Source of the DNA: Anodontia alba
Taxonomy: Eukaryota; Mollusca; Bivalvia; Lucinida; Lucinidae
Length of the DNA stretch: 64,000 nucleotides
Direction of reading: 5' to 3'
NCBI GenBank assembly: GCA_964016985.1
Contig: OZ024826.1
Location: 71,435,768-71,499,767 of the forward strand
Numbering within the stretch: position 1 is the first letter of the stretch; each line of letters begins with the position of its first letter. The translations under genes were made by a program, and so were the position numbers. Under the pieces are notes generated by a model. The model ran no database searches, had not been told where the DNA came from, and saw only the letters and a list, made by a program, of their open reading frames with translations. Of the stretch, positions 34,466 through 44,343 are shown piece by piece.

Positions 34466-34472
34466 TATATAA
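34466..34472 (+). promoter_or_regulatory. Candidate TATA box in LTR-like element
   Basis: TATATAA preceded by GGCCC, about 200 bp from the left end of the insertion, where a U3 promoter would be expected if the element is an LTR in plus orientation. Confidence 0.4.
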
Positions 34473-35972
34473 ACTCCACCGTAAATGATTCCCATAAGGG
34501 CGAAATTGTACAACAGAAGTGTCAGAGGACACATTCTCAGCTGTATGGGATTCATTTCGGTGAGTGAATATTTATTACCTTTGATAATTTTAGTGTTAGT
34601 CATCGGTTTGTAGGTTTTATTTGCAAGGTCTGAACGGCCAGAAATGAATTACTGTCTGATTTAAAACCTGCGAATTGTTGATTACACGGTCTATATAACA
34701 GACGCATGGTAGTACGGTTTTGCATTTTATTGTTTAGATTTGTTCACGTATACTTGACCAGTTGCGCAAAAATGTTACAGGCTGGTGCGGTTTTTCCCAG
34801 CGCAGGAGGTGTATGGGAAAGGCGCTGAGCAGGCTGAGCAGTATAATCAGTCTTATCAGGGTCTTTCCTATCAAGCGCAAATTCGGTCTAGTCGGTGTCT
34901 TCATTTTGCGGGAATGATGTGGCTATAAAGGACGCTGATCAGACTGCAGTATATTCAATCTGATCGGTTCTTTATGGCAGACGCAAAATATAGGGGGACT
35001 TGTGAACAGAGCAGAGCCGGACTTACCGATGAGCACATAGGAGCATCGCGATTATCATCAAATTCGGGACATGAAGGCATACACGCATGACAGACACGCA
35101 TATAGGTAATTTATGCCCTCTTCGCGAAAGACGGCACAGAATATGGGCAAATAGACGCTTAGAGGACCAAGCCTGCCCAGTGTACGTGCAGTCTAAAATA
35201 ACCTTTATTGTTAAATTTTAAAAACACATAAATTGCAAGCATTCGCAGTTACATAGGACCGGGCAACAGTAAAGTTAAAATCATTAATTTGTAAATATTT
35301 TTTCGTCTGCTCAAATTTTTTTGCCCTGATGCGGCAGACGAAATATACCGTAAAGCTGTATGTATTATATGATATGTTAGGGGTTGACATTTATTAGTGA
35401 ATGACATTTGGGTTGACAGTACAAATGTCGGGTCCCAAATACTAGAAGGTTGAAATGTCATAATAATAGGTTGACAATCGAAATGTCAGTTTAGCCATGG
35501 GCATTTGATGTGTCATGACCCTGATGTGAAATGTCCTGATCGCAGGTAGAGCGGATAAAATGTCTTTGCTCTGGTTGCTATCTGTGTGCATTTCAAATGT
35601 CATGTCCATAATTTTATTTATTACTGTTATGTCAATTATTGTAATAATATGGAGTTTTGCATATGACGTCGAGGAGCGACGCTGCCGAGAGCTGGTAATA
35701 ACTAGCTGTCGACTGCGCCGACGTCGACAATTGGATTGAAGCCGCGGATGAGTCACGGTGATGTCGATAATAGACGTCGAGGATTCAGCTGCAACGCCAA
35801 TGACGTCACACCATCCGGCGATGTATAGCGTCATTGCTGATTGAACATATATGTAGTCATACGGCAAGCTTCATCATATGGTGGTGTAATTCTGTCTAGT
35901 GATTGTTATGTTCTTTTTTTTTATTGTAGCCCTTCATTCACCTTACAGGCCCTTAGAGCCTGAACAACAGAT

Positions 35973-36062
35973 AAAGATGTGTTGTTAGCAGACGCCCACA
36001 GAGGCGAGGTTGAAATTAAAGATGTGTTGTTAGCAGACGCCCATAGAGGCGAGGTTGAAATA
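35973..36062 (+). repeat. 45-bp tandem duplication inside the LTR-like element
   Basis: Two copies starting at 35973 and 36018, AAAGATGTGTTGTTAGCAGA followed by CGCCCACAGAGGCGAGG, differing by a single C/T in the stretch compared. Confidence 0.9.
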
Positions 36063-36637
36063 TGGTGAAATTACGGTCGCCAAGGCGCCAGATCACCTAG
36101 AAATTTTTTCTATCAACTAAGGATATGAATATGAAATATAATTAATTAAACAGGATCCTTATAAAGGAAATAACTAGTATGTTATAAAGTGTTAAAAAAA
36201 TATATAAAGGGCCCGTATTATCATATAAAGAATTCGGAAGATAACCCAGCATATTCTCTTCGCATCGGCCCAGGGTTCAGCACACTTGGGTGGAGTCGTA
36301 TTGATATTGTTCAACAATTTGGCTAACCTACCAAGTTAGTCAAGTTGTAAAACATATCAGTCACCACCCGTGTTGAGCTACCGTAGCCGACGCGAAGAGT
36401 ATAGCTGGGGTATGTCAAGACTGTTATTTTTGTGTGTTTGTGTGTAATAGTTAATTAGTGTCATTTCATGTTATTATATGTTGTGTGTATATATATATAT
36501 ATATGTAAGAAAAAAGTTATAAAATCTAACGTTGTTAGAGTTTCTGTGTAGTGGTATGTATAGGCAAAGCCCAAACCGGAGTCTCATTAAATAGGAAATC
36601 ACCATCGGTACCGTCCTGACCGCTCTAGGGCGTAACA

Positions 36638-36990
36638 TTGCCGTTTGTAAAATTTTGTGTCCATCCGACACTTTGGTTTTTTTCCTAATATCTTGAAAAT
36701 GCAGCAATGGATATTCATCAATTTCTGTAGACATATTGATATCAATAGAGTGTACCTACATAAGAAACAGTAAGGGCTAGGGCCAATTCTCTTGGAGTTA
36801 TTGCCCTTTGTAAAAGTTTTGTGTCCGTCCGCGACACTGGTGTTTTCCTAATATCTTGAAAACGCAGTGATGGATATTCATCATTTCTGCAGACACATTG
36901 ATATCAATGTGTACCTATATAAGAAAAAGTAAGGGCTAGGGGCCCATTCTCTTGGAGTTATTGCCCCTTTTGTAAAATTTCTTAATTCAG
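36638..36990 (+). repeat. Tandem-repeat element, right part
   Basis: Continuation of the 185-190 bp units interrupted at 34266, with TTGCCGTTTGTAAAATTTTG and two further CCTAATATCTTGAAAA units. Confidence 0.8.
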
Positions 36991-37712
36991 TAAAAAGTTT
37001 GTATGCACATTTTCTCTTTAACCAATGGCTGGAATTTGACCAAACTAGTACAAATACAACATTAGGAAGGGGGAAAGAAGTGACTGGAGTTTGGTGACTT
37101 TGACTTTATTTTCAAGGTCATGCTGACACTTTGAAACTTAAAATTTGTTAGCAAAAAGTTTTATGTTTTTATGTTAAAATGTTTTATGTTTTATAAGCAC
37201 TGCTTATTGACAGTTTTCATTTTTTTTTTCTTTGTTATTTTTGCATCAAAACATCAAGGGTACTCATGGAAATTAGAGTGAATATCCTCAGATGCCTTAA
37301 TACAAAAATAACAAAAATCATCTTTTGATTAGCCTGTTCACCTGGAGGCTGGAGCTGTGATCAGTCTGCATACTTGAGTGATCCTTTAGGTGTCTTCTTG
37401 TTCAGTCTGACACTGATATCATACTGGCTGCTGAATTTGTTCTGTCTGACACTGATACCATACTGGATGCTGAAAACATCTCTTTCAAGATACATTATTG
37501 ACCAATTTCCATTTCTCGGAATGGATACAATTCCAAGATGGATCAATTTGACCTGAAAGTATTTCTCTCCTTTTTATAGGGAACAGATTAACTTTCTACT
37601 TTGAAGTAAACCCCATTGTGAGAAGGGATTCATGTACCAAGTAAGCAAATTCTCTTCTGCTAGAGTAGCCTCCCTTTGGAAAGTGATCTGCTCTGTGTTT
37701 GAGAAGATCCAT
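36991..37712. other. Unassigned sequence
   Basis: A two-copy repeat of about 40 bp (37397-37475) carries CTGACACTGATATCATACTG and CTGACACTGATACCATACTG. Otherwise nothing recognised. Confidence 0.4.
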
Positions 37713-37892
37713 TACCCTAAAAGTGCCAGTCACAACTGTAGCACACGGCATTTTGATGGTTTTTTTTTTTCTTTTCCATAGAAAATAAGATGACATTTCA
37801 TGTGAATCATTTACCTTCATTTCTCTGAAAAATAATACAAAAATTTAGACTGTCGTCTGCTACAATTTGACTTGGCCCTTTAAGAGTTAAAA
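37713..37892 (+). mobile_element. MITE family A
   Basis: TTACCCTAAAAGTGCCAGTC to GGCCCTTTAAGAGTTAA. Left arm ends at GACATTTCATGTGAATC and the centre is shortened. Confidence 0.7.
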
Positions 37893-38231
37893 TACCTGTC
37901 TGCAAGTATCTAACATTATCAAGCATTTTATCCTAGATTAGTTTGTGAAGAAAATAAAGGAGTAATAGGCAGGAAGTCTGTTGAATGTTTCACCACCTGT
38001 CTCAGATGATTGTTGTTGCAATTAACAGGTTCGTGTTTTAGTCTTACATAAACTGTACCTCCTAACATAAAATTCTACCATCAGTGCCATAACCTGGTCA
38101 TTTCCTTGTACAAAGTCTCACCTCTAAAGTATCAGAGCAAAAAATGTAAGGAAATTTGAATAGAGGAAAATATTTTTGTTTATCTTAATATCAGTGTCCA
38201 GTTTGGATGAGCTGCCTGAATGCTACCTGTT
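37893..38231. other. Unassigned sequence
   Basis: Flank of the DIRS-type element; no feature seen. Confidence 0.35.
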
Positions 38232-38394
38232 ATGTATTTACAAGGGTTGGATAAGAGACAAGGCCCCGCCTGTTTCAGCTGTGATTGACATTCATAGAGA
38301 ATTATAGGTATTGTTGAGGATGAAAATGTCACTCGGTTTTGGTGATGTAAAGTGCATGCAGGCATTCAATGTGTATTTTTCGGACAGTTTTTTG
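38232..38394 (+). repeat. Split direct repeat A1
   Basis: 163 bp starting ATGTATTTACAAGGGTTGG and ending CGGACAGTTTTTTG; identical to A2. Confidence 0.96.
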
Positions 38395-38502
38395 TGTTGT
38401 GGCGATCAGTGATATATTATGTAAGTACATGCACTGATATCATGTTTATTTACAAACTGTTACTGCGGAAATTAGTTATTTACTTGTAAGAAATGTTTTA
38501 AT

Positions 38503-39270
38503 ATGTTAAATATGGCATCTTCTGGAGAAAATGTACAGGACAGTACCAGTGAAAATGGAGACCTACACGTATCGAGAGAAGACACTGTTTCATTAGTGAA
38601 GACAATCATTAGTTCAGAATTTAGAGATTTAAAGAAACAATTATTAAACACCAATAAGCCTGTTAACTACTTAAAGAGAAAGTACCCGGAGGAAGGAAAT
38701 ATCAATTTTAAATACACAGGGAACCAGAAACAATACGATTTTAATTGTTCTGTTCTGTTTAAACTGGAGGAATTGAAAAAATTGTTAGAGATATCTGTTG
38801 TGGAAGACATTGAAGCTTCAATAGATGAGATAGTAAAGGACATTAACAGTCGTAATAAACTGATAAAGATAGCGGATAGAACGGAAGGTGGATGGACAAC
38901 TGTTGAAGAATACCAACAGATCGACTACGCAGACGATTCGGATGACGATAGAAAGATTCGTCAGGCAAATGTCCGGGCGTTGCAGAAGAAGCGGCGTTTG
39001 CAGCGAAGGACACCTGCTTCAGCCACGACTGACATTAATCATAGGGGTCATCTTTTTCGTGGCCCCCCGAGGTACAGAACCGCGGGCCCCTCGGACACCT
39101 GCTTCCGCTGCGGTCTTGGGGGACACTTCAGACGTGACTGTAGAACACAGATCCCCAACGGTATGTCGTCAGAAATCCCTGTTGTCCAGAGCTACACACA
39201 GCCATTTTCCTGGGGTTCGGCAGCGTTACCTACCTCACAAGCGGGAGGTTCCAGAAAACTCGGGAACTGA
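38503..39270 (+). CDS. gag: Gag-like protein with CCHC zinc knuckle (DIRS element)
   Basis: 255 codons, first open frame after repeat A1. ATG codons at 38503 and 38512 are both possible starts. The product presumably packages element RNA into the replication particle. The amino-terminal two thirds is charged and probably helical (KTIISSEFRDLKKQLL near residues 33-48); a conserved-looking block around 50-140 has no named domain that I recognise. A basic stretch (QKKRRLQRR, 161-169) precedes the zinc knuckle at C200, C203, H208 and C213 (C-X2-C-X4-H-X4-C), which is the RNA-binding signature of retroelement Gag. The frame ends as the reverse transcriptase frame, offset by one base, becomes conserved, so the polyprotein is made either by frameshifting or by separate initiation. 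Confidence 0.88.
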   Translation: MLNMASSGENVQDSTSENGDLHVSREDTVSLVKTIISSEFRDLKKQLLNTNKPVNYLKRKYPEEGNINFKYTGNQKQYDFNCSVLFKLEELKKLLEISVVEDIEASIDEIVKDINSRNKLIKIADRTEGGWTTVEEYQQIDYADDSDDDRKIRQANVRALQKKRRLQRRTPASATTDINHRGHLFRGPPRYRTAGPSDTCFRCGLGGHFRRDCRTQIPNGMSSEIPVVQSYTQPFSWGSAALPTSQAGGSRKLGN

Positions 39271-41275
39271 AGTTAAGTACAATTTTACATCTTTTGCTGA
39301 CAATAAGACTGATTTACAGTTTTCTTCTATATGTGAAGACGGCTGTGACCTTGCAAGAAACGTCAAAGGCAGTTTAAAAAGAAATGTGGAATTTTGGAAA
39401 TCTATTAGCGCTTATGACAGTGTCATTGATATTATAACAAACGGATATCGAATCCCCTTTATTCACACACCATTATCACGTTTTTTCAAGAACAATGGTT
39501 CGGCACTCAGGAACTCTGAATTTGTTAGAGAAACCATTTTGGAGCTTTTGAGGTCTGGACGCATTGTCGAGACGTGTTCTGCACCCACTGTAGTAAATCC
39601 TCTTACAGTGTCAATAAACGCTTCCGGTAAAAAACGACTTATTTTGGATTTGCGTTACATTAATCAATTTATTTGGAAGCAGAGGTTTAGACTAGATGAT
39701 TGGAAAATTATGATGCAGTATGTGCACAAAGGGGATTTTATGTTTTCGTTTGATTTAAAAAGTGGTTATCATCATCTTGACATTTTTTCGGGCCATCAAC
39801 AATATCTGGGATTTTCATTCAGGTTTGGATCTCGCATTAGATATTTTTCCTTTACAGTTTTATGTTTTGGGATCAGTTCGGGGCCTTATATATTTTCCAA
39901 GCTTCTGCGACCTCTTGTAAAGCACTGGAGGGGACAAGGTATAAAAATAGCCGTTTTCCTGGATGACGGCGCTGGGGTTAATGAAAATTTTGACACTTGT
40001 TTAACTCATGCGAAACAAGTAAAAAGGGATCTTGAATGCGCTGGATTTGTTATCAATTATGACAAGAGTATCTGGACCCCATGTCAAGGTCTTGTATGGC
40101 TTGGTCTGTTTTGGGACCTCAAGGAAGGTATGCTAGAAATTCCTGATTCACGGCTGCATAAAGTGGAAACTGTCATTTCCGATATTTTCAATAGATTGCA
40201 TGGTGTTTCTGCACGTAAACTGGCCCATTTAGCAGGGCTAATAATTTCTCTGTCTCCCTCCTTAGGTAACATAACTCAGCTGATGACAAGGCACATTTAT
40301 TTTATGATCAACAATCGGTGTAACTGGGATTTTCCTATAAATATCTCCAAGTGCACTGAGTTATTGAGTGAACTTAATTATTGGCAAAATAATGTCAGGC
40401 AATTAAGCGGAAGCCGTAAATTTGATACCGCAAGTCGTATTTACCCTGTTACGGTCTTTTCTGACAGTAGTTCAGTAGCCTGTGCAGCTTATATTAAAGA
40501 TCAGAATGAAATGGTGAGTCACCGCATGTTTACAGAAGAGGAAAAGTGTCTTTCTTCCACTGCGCGAGAATGAATGGGCATTGAATTGGCAGTACATTCT
40601 TTCTGTAATCAGTTTCAGAATAAAGAAATACAAATGTGCAGTGATTCTCAAAATGCAGTTCGTATTTTGCGAAAGGGTAGTAGAAGAGAACACTTGCATG
40701 CTTTGGCAATGAGTGTGTTCAGTGTATGTTTGCGGTTTAATATAAGACTACATTTGGAGTGGATACCTCGAAGTTTAAATCAACAGTCAGACTACTTGAG
40801 TCGCATTGTTGATCTAGGTGACTGGCGAATTGCAGACCCCTTTTTTAAATTTATCAATTCCTTATGGGGCCCTGTTGATATTGACAGATTTGCTAGTTTC
40901 AAAAATGCAAAAGTTAATAGATTTAATTCCAGGTATTGGAATCCAGGAACCGAAGCCGTGAATGCTTTTTCGCAGGATTGGTCACATGATATAAATTTGT
41001 TAGTGCCCCCTACTAATTTAGTGGCAAGATGTCTGAAGCATGTGCTGCAGTGTAAAGCAAGAGGTATACTAGTAACCCCTGCTTGGCAAAGTGCTTCGTT
41101 TTGGCCAATATTGTTTCAAGGAAAGGGGGTTCCGTCGGCTATGATCCTGGATTATAAGGTCATGGTTAATACAGGTGACATTTTTGTTGATGGCCCGCCT
41201 AAGAGCTTGTTTTGTATGAATAAAGTAAAACATGTACTGATTGTGAATCTGGATGCCTCAAAACTGGAGGCGTGA
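39261..41275 (+). pseudogene. pol: Reverse transcriptase-RNase H of DIRS element, one in-frame TGA
   Basis: The frame is open upstream to 38888, but that part is the shadow of gag; conserved sequence starts just past 39261. Reverse transcriptase blocks: KKRLILDLRYIN (around 39640), FMFSFDLKSGYHHLDI with the first catalytic D (about 39752), and IAVFLDDGAG with the DD pair (about 39964). FLDDG is typical of DIRS-type enzymes. RNase H follows: D in VFSDSSS (about 40463), E in STARE (40568-40570), D in CSDSQNAV (about 40643) and D in QQSDYLSR (about 40790). A TGA at 40571-40573 directly follows the catalytic E, and the same frame continues to 41275. The carboxy-terminal tail after RNase H (DPFFKFINSLWGPVDIDRFA onward) is common to Ngaro-like polyproteins. 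Without stop-codon readthrough RNase H would be truncated. Confidence 0.9.
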
Positions 41276-41811
41276 TACAGTGTGATATTGTGCTGAGAAT
41301 TTGCTTGTTAACAATGGTGTGACACGAAGAAGATGTGTTTTTAAGAAGTACATGTCCAGTCAGATTTTAGTTACTGTCTTCATGTACAGGTGTTTTTGAA
41401 GAGGTATGACTGGAACATATGGTGGCAACATGTGGAGTCTTGTGATAGGGCTGGTCATGTTGCAGGGGAAACAACATGTGGAGTCTCGTGATGGGACTGG
41501 GCATGTTGCAGGGAGGAAGAGCATGCGGAGATTTGAGAAATTCGCAGTTGGTCATGTTGCAGGGGGGTAGCAGCATGTGGAGTCTTGTGAGTTTATTTTC
41601 TTTTGTAATTGTGACTTTGCATTTGTTTCAAGTGGTCTCTGTTGGAGACGGTTTGAGGAAATGTTAAGCCTCTTTTCTGTGAGAATATCGAACCAAATAT
41701 TCTCCTGTACATTGTAATTTCGCCTTCGCATTGCTAAAGGTCAATGAAGAAAAAATGTCTTATTAGTGTGGAAAGTTCTGTATTTTATTTGTAGGTACTA
41801 ATGAAACAACG
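41276..41811 (+). other. Spacer between pol and recombinase with short direct repeats
   Basis: From 41420 to 41590 there are four imperfect units with ACATGTGGAGTCTTGTGA and GGTCATGTTGCAGGG, spaced 45-60 bp. Just before the recombinase frame is TTCTGTATTTTATTTGTAG followed by GTACTAATG, a good splice acceptor, so the recombinase may be read from a spliced RNA. Confidence 0.55.
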
Positions 41812-42825
41812 ATGATAGCTAGTGCTTACAGGAAATGTCAAAACAGTGTTATGTTACAGCCGCTGTGGGATCCATTGGCAAAAGTGATGACAGCTAGTCG
41901 ACAAGAACAAACAAAAATTTCATATGACTGTGCATATAAAGCTTTTTCAAACTGATGCAAAACAACAAATCAGTCAGATATGCCAGCCTCAGCGGAGACT
42001 ATTGCTTTATACCTTGTTAGTTTAGTACAGTGTGGGAGATCTAAAGCTACATTAAACAAAGCCTTTTACGCTATAAATTGGTTTCACAATTTGACAGGTG
42101 TTAATTACAATGCATGCGAAAAGAGTGCCTGGTTAAAACTGTGTTTGGAAGGCTGTTGTAGAATAGTAGCACGACCGGTGAAGAAAAAAGAGCCCCTCAC
42201 GGTTGACACGTTAAAAGCTTTTGTGAAAAAATTTGCAAGTACTGATTGTTCTTTAAGTGATTTGCGGATCACGACATTAGTTTTAATATCATTTGCGGGT
42301 TTCTTGAGATTTCGAGAAGCGATTAAAATAAGACGTTCAGATATTGATTTTTTCCCTTCGTACTGTAGTATTTTCATACGTGAAAGTAAGACAGATGTTT
42401 ACCGTATGGGTAACAAGTTGGTTGTTGCCCGTACTGGTTCTGCTTTTTGTCCTGTTCGTATGCTCGAGCGATATATTTCTGCAATTGGTGCGTCTGACAG
42501 AGATTCTGATGAATATATTTTCCGTGCTGTCATGTACGACGGGTCTTCCAAAGTGCAAAAGCTTAGGCCGAATCATTTCAAGTATTTGTCATATTCTACT
42601 GTCAGAGCTATCTTTTTGCGGATGTTGTCGGAGTTAGGTTTAAATGCTAAAGATTACGGCCTACATTCGTTGCGCTCTGGTGGCGCGACGATCAGTGCGA
42701 ACAGGGGAACACCAGATAGACTGTGGAAAAGACATGGAAGATGGGTTTCGGAAACCGCTAAAGACGGTTATGTGGCAGACGACCTGCAACATAGACTATC
42801 AGTTACATTAGGTTTAGGATTGTAA
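41812..42825 (+). pseudogene. Tyrosine recombinase of DIRS element, one in-frame TGA
   Basis: The site-specific recombinase that inserts circular element DNA. From 41980 the frame is open for 281 codons. The same frame extends upstream to an ATG at 41812 through residues resembling the amino-terminal SAM-like core domain (WDPLAKVMTASRQEQ), interrupted only by TGA at 41953-41955 where a tryptophan codon would fit. Catalytic residues, numbered from 41980: R110 in GFLRFREA, H229 and R232 in HSLRSGGAT, H252 in RHGRW and nucleophile Y264 in KDGYVADD. This R...HxxR...H...Y set is complete. The stop codon lies 167 bp upstream of repeat B1. If translation starts at 41980, the core-binding domain is shortened; whether that product is active cannot be seen. 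Confidence 0.88.
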
Positions 42826-42992
42826 TTTACAATTATGGTTTATAAATCTATATAATCTGCATTTATTGATAAATTATGCAATTATGATAATTAGTGCTTG
42901 AATTGTTTTTTGTCGTGAAAAATTATTTTTGCATGTTTGCATGGTCCGGACAGTACAGCTTGAATGCCTCCCGTTCTTGGAGATTCTCTACA

Positions 42993-43077
42993 ATAAAACT
43001 TAAACTTTTACTTGTCTTGTTCCTTGATTTGTAAATGTTTTCCATGCGTTATGACTAACAGGAATTTAGCATGGAAA
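42993..43077 (+). repeat. Split direct repeat B1
   Basis: 85 bp, ATAAAACTTAAACTTTTAC to TTTAGCATGGAAA; shares its last base with the start of A2. Confidence 0.95.
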
Positions 43078-43239
43078 TGTATTTACAAGGGTTGGATAAG
43101 AGACAAGGCCCCGCCTGTTTCAGCTGTGATTGACATTCATAGAGAATTATAGGTATTGTTGAGGATGAAAATGTCACTCGGTTTTGGTGATGTAAAGTGC
43201 ATGCAGGCATTCAATGTGTATTTTTCGGACAGTTTTTTG
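43077..43239 (+). repeat. Split direct repeat A2
   Basis: Second 163-bp copy of repeat A, abutting B1 and B2 with no spacer. Confidence 0.95.
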
Positions 43240-43324
43240 ATAAAACTTAAACTTTTACTTGTCTTGTTCCTTGATTTGTAAATGTTTTCCATGCGTTATG
43301 ACTAACAGGAATTTAGCATGGAAA
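43240..43324 (+). repeat. Split direct repeat B2
   Basis: Second 85-bp copy of repeat B, forming the right terminus of the DIRS-type element. Confidence 0.95.
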
Positions 43325-43690
43325 CATTATTCCCTCTTAATGGGATTTAACTTTTGCCATAAACTAAAAAATCATTGAAAGGTAAATTATTTGGCCAAGA
43401 ACCTTGGCCCTTGTCAGAGTTGTGATTTTTCTAGCAGTAGTTTCAAGGACACAATAGAGAGCACATTTGTTTTGAACAATCTTCTTTCATCTAGCCAAGT
43501 TTGTATGATGTACATAAGTTTGTGTAGTGCTGGTTCACTACATCCTGATTTATGTCCCCTATGTTAAAAAATCCTATATTTAATATGACAGAGGCCATAC
43601 TTTTAGTGAACACTTCAAGTTTGCAAATATTATATATAGCCATCAAAGTTGGGACAAAACTGCTGATCCACCTGTCAGTCCATTTATGGG
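43325..43690. other. Unassigned sequence
   Basis: Right flank of the DIRS-type element; nothing recognised. Confidence 0.35.
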
Positions 43691-43696
43691 TTTATC

Positions 43697-43880
43697 AAAA
43701 GCATTTCCTACAAGACTGTGTGCCCAGCAAAGACTCAGATCAGCCTGCACATTCACACAGTCTCTGCAGGGCACTCTGTGGGCAGCCAAGGATCATGACA
43801 AAGCAAAGGCTTATCAGACTGCAGATGTTTAGGCTGATCTGAATCTTTGCTGGGCACACATGCATTGTAGGAAATGCTGT
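43697..43880. mobile_element. Palindromic MITE with 45-50 bp arms
   Basis: GCATTTCCTACAAGACTGTG, TGCCCAGCAAAGACTCAGAT and CAGCCTGC on the left are mirrored by GCTGATCTGAATCTTTGCTG, GGCACACATGCATTGTAGGA and AATGC on the right. The central loop contains GGGCACTCTGTGGGCAGCC. Distinct from families A, B and C, though the GATCAGCCTGCAC core resembles the hairpin at 25748. Confidence 0.8.
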
Positions 43881-43929
43881 GCCCTACATGGTAGGTAAAC
43901 ACTCACTTCCATTCCCACATAAAAATTTA

Positions 43930-44100
43930 AAAACATTCTGTAAGCAGAAAAGTCAAAATATAATGATGCTATTCAACATTTCATGGAAATTATCCTGTGG
44001 AGGTAATTCACATGAAATATCAAGCCCTAATTTCTGGAAAAAAAAATAAGAAAAACAAACAACACACACTAATTTGTCATCTGCACATTTTGCTTAGAAC
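43930..44100 (+). repeat. MITE family B, degenerate
   Basis: AACATTTCATGGAAATTATC and GGTAATTCACATGAAATATC are the inner arms; TTGTCATCTGCACATTTTGC is the outer right end. Confidence 0.6.
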
Positions 44101-44343
44101 CAGGGTATTGTTCTTGCTTCCCTTTTGAAAAGGGGTCCACTCTTAAGGGAGCAAATTCTTTTCTTTTAGACCCCTTTTCAGAGAGGGCTTGGTGAGCAAA
44201 AGGCAAACAGGTCCCTTGTAAAAGGGGCCGAAAATTTACCAAGTGTATCCAGTCAGAGTTGCCTTAAATCCTCCTGAAAAGTGGGAAGGGACCACTGAAA
44301 TGGGTTCCATCCCACTGTCTGTCTGTTACACTTGTCTCTTCAA

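Larger units (their letters stand above)
34267..36637. mobile_element. 2.37-kb LTR-like insertion (probable solo LTR)
   Basis: Begins TGTGACGACAC and ends GGGCGTAACA, that is TG...CA with short imperfect inverted ends TGTGACG / TGTTACG. It is flanked by the 5-bp duplication TTGCC (34262-34266 and 36638-36642) and splits a tandem-repeat unit cleanly. There is no coding potential and no internal direct terminal repeat, so a solo LTR left by recombination is the best reading. A TATATAA at 34466-34472 could be its promoter. The sequence is richer in CG dinucleotides than its surroundings. It contains a 45-bp tandem pair (35973-36062), a (TA)n run near 36488 and a short piece of tRNA-SINE body at about 35156-35195. 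A length of 2.4 kb is large for an LTR; a non-autonomous DNA element with 5-bp duplications is the alternative. Confidence 0.65.
38232..43324 (+). mobile_element. DIRS-order (Ngaro/PAT-like) retrotransposon, complete
   Basis: A 5093-bp element with split direct repeats. Repeat A (163 bp) is at 38232-38394 and again at 43077-43239; repeat B (85 bp) is at 42993-43077 and again at 43240-43324, giving the order A1 - genes - B1A2B2. By eye both pairs are identical. This terminal layout, with a gag-like zinc-knuckle protein, a reverse transcriptase/RNase H and a tyrosine recombinase, is diagnostic of Ngaro/PAT-type DIRS elements, which replicate through a circular DNA and integrate by recombinase without target duplications. 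No duplication is seen here. Perfect repeats mean recent insertion. Two premature TGA codons (40571 and 41953) are the only obvious lesions. Confidence 0.96.

Noticed and set aside
35442..35867. 141-codon minus-strand open frame in the LTR-like element
   Set aside because: No recognisable domain, and the CG-rich repeat motifs explain the low stop density; kept only as part of the element.
38888..39260. N-terminal extension of the DIRS polymerase frame
   Set aside because: It overlaps gag in another frame and its composition is that of a shadow; conserved polymerase sequence begins only near the gag stop.
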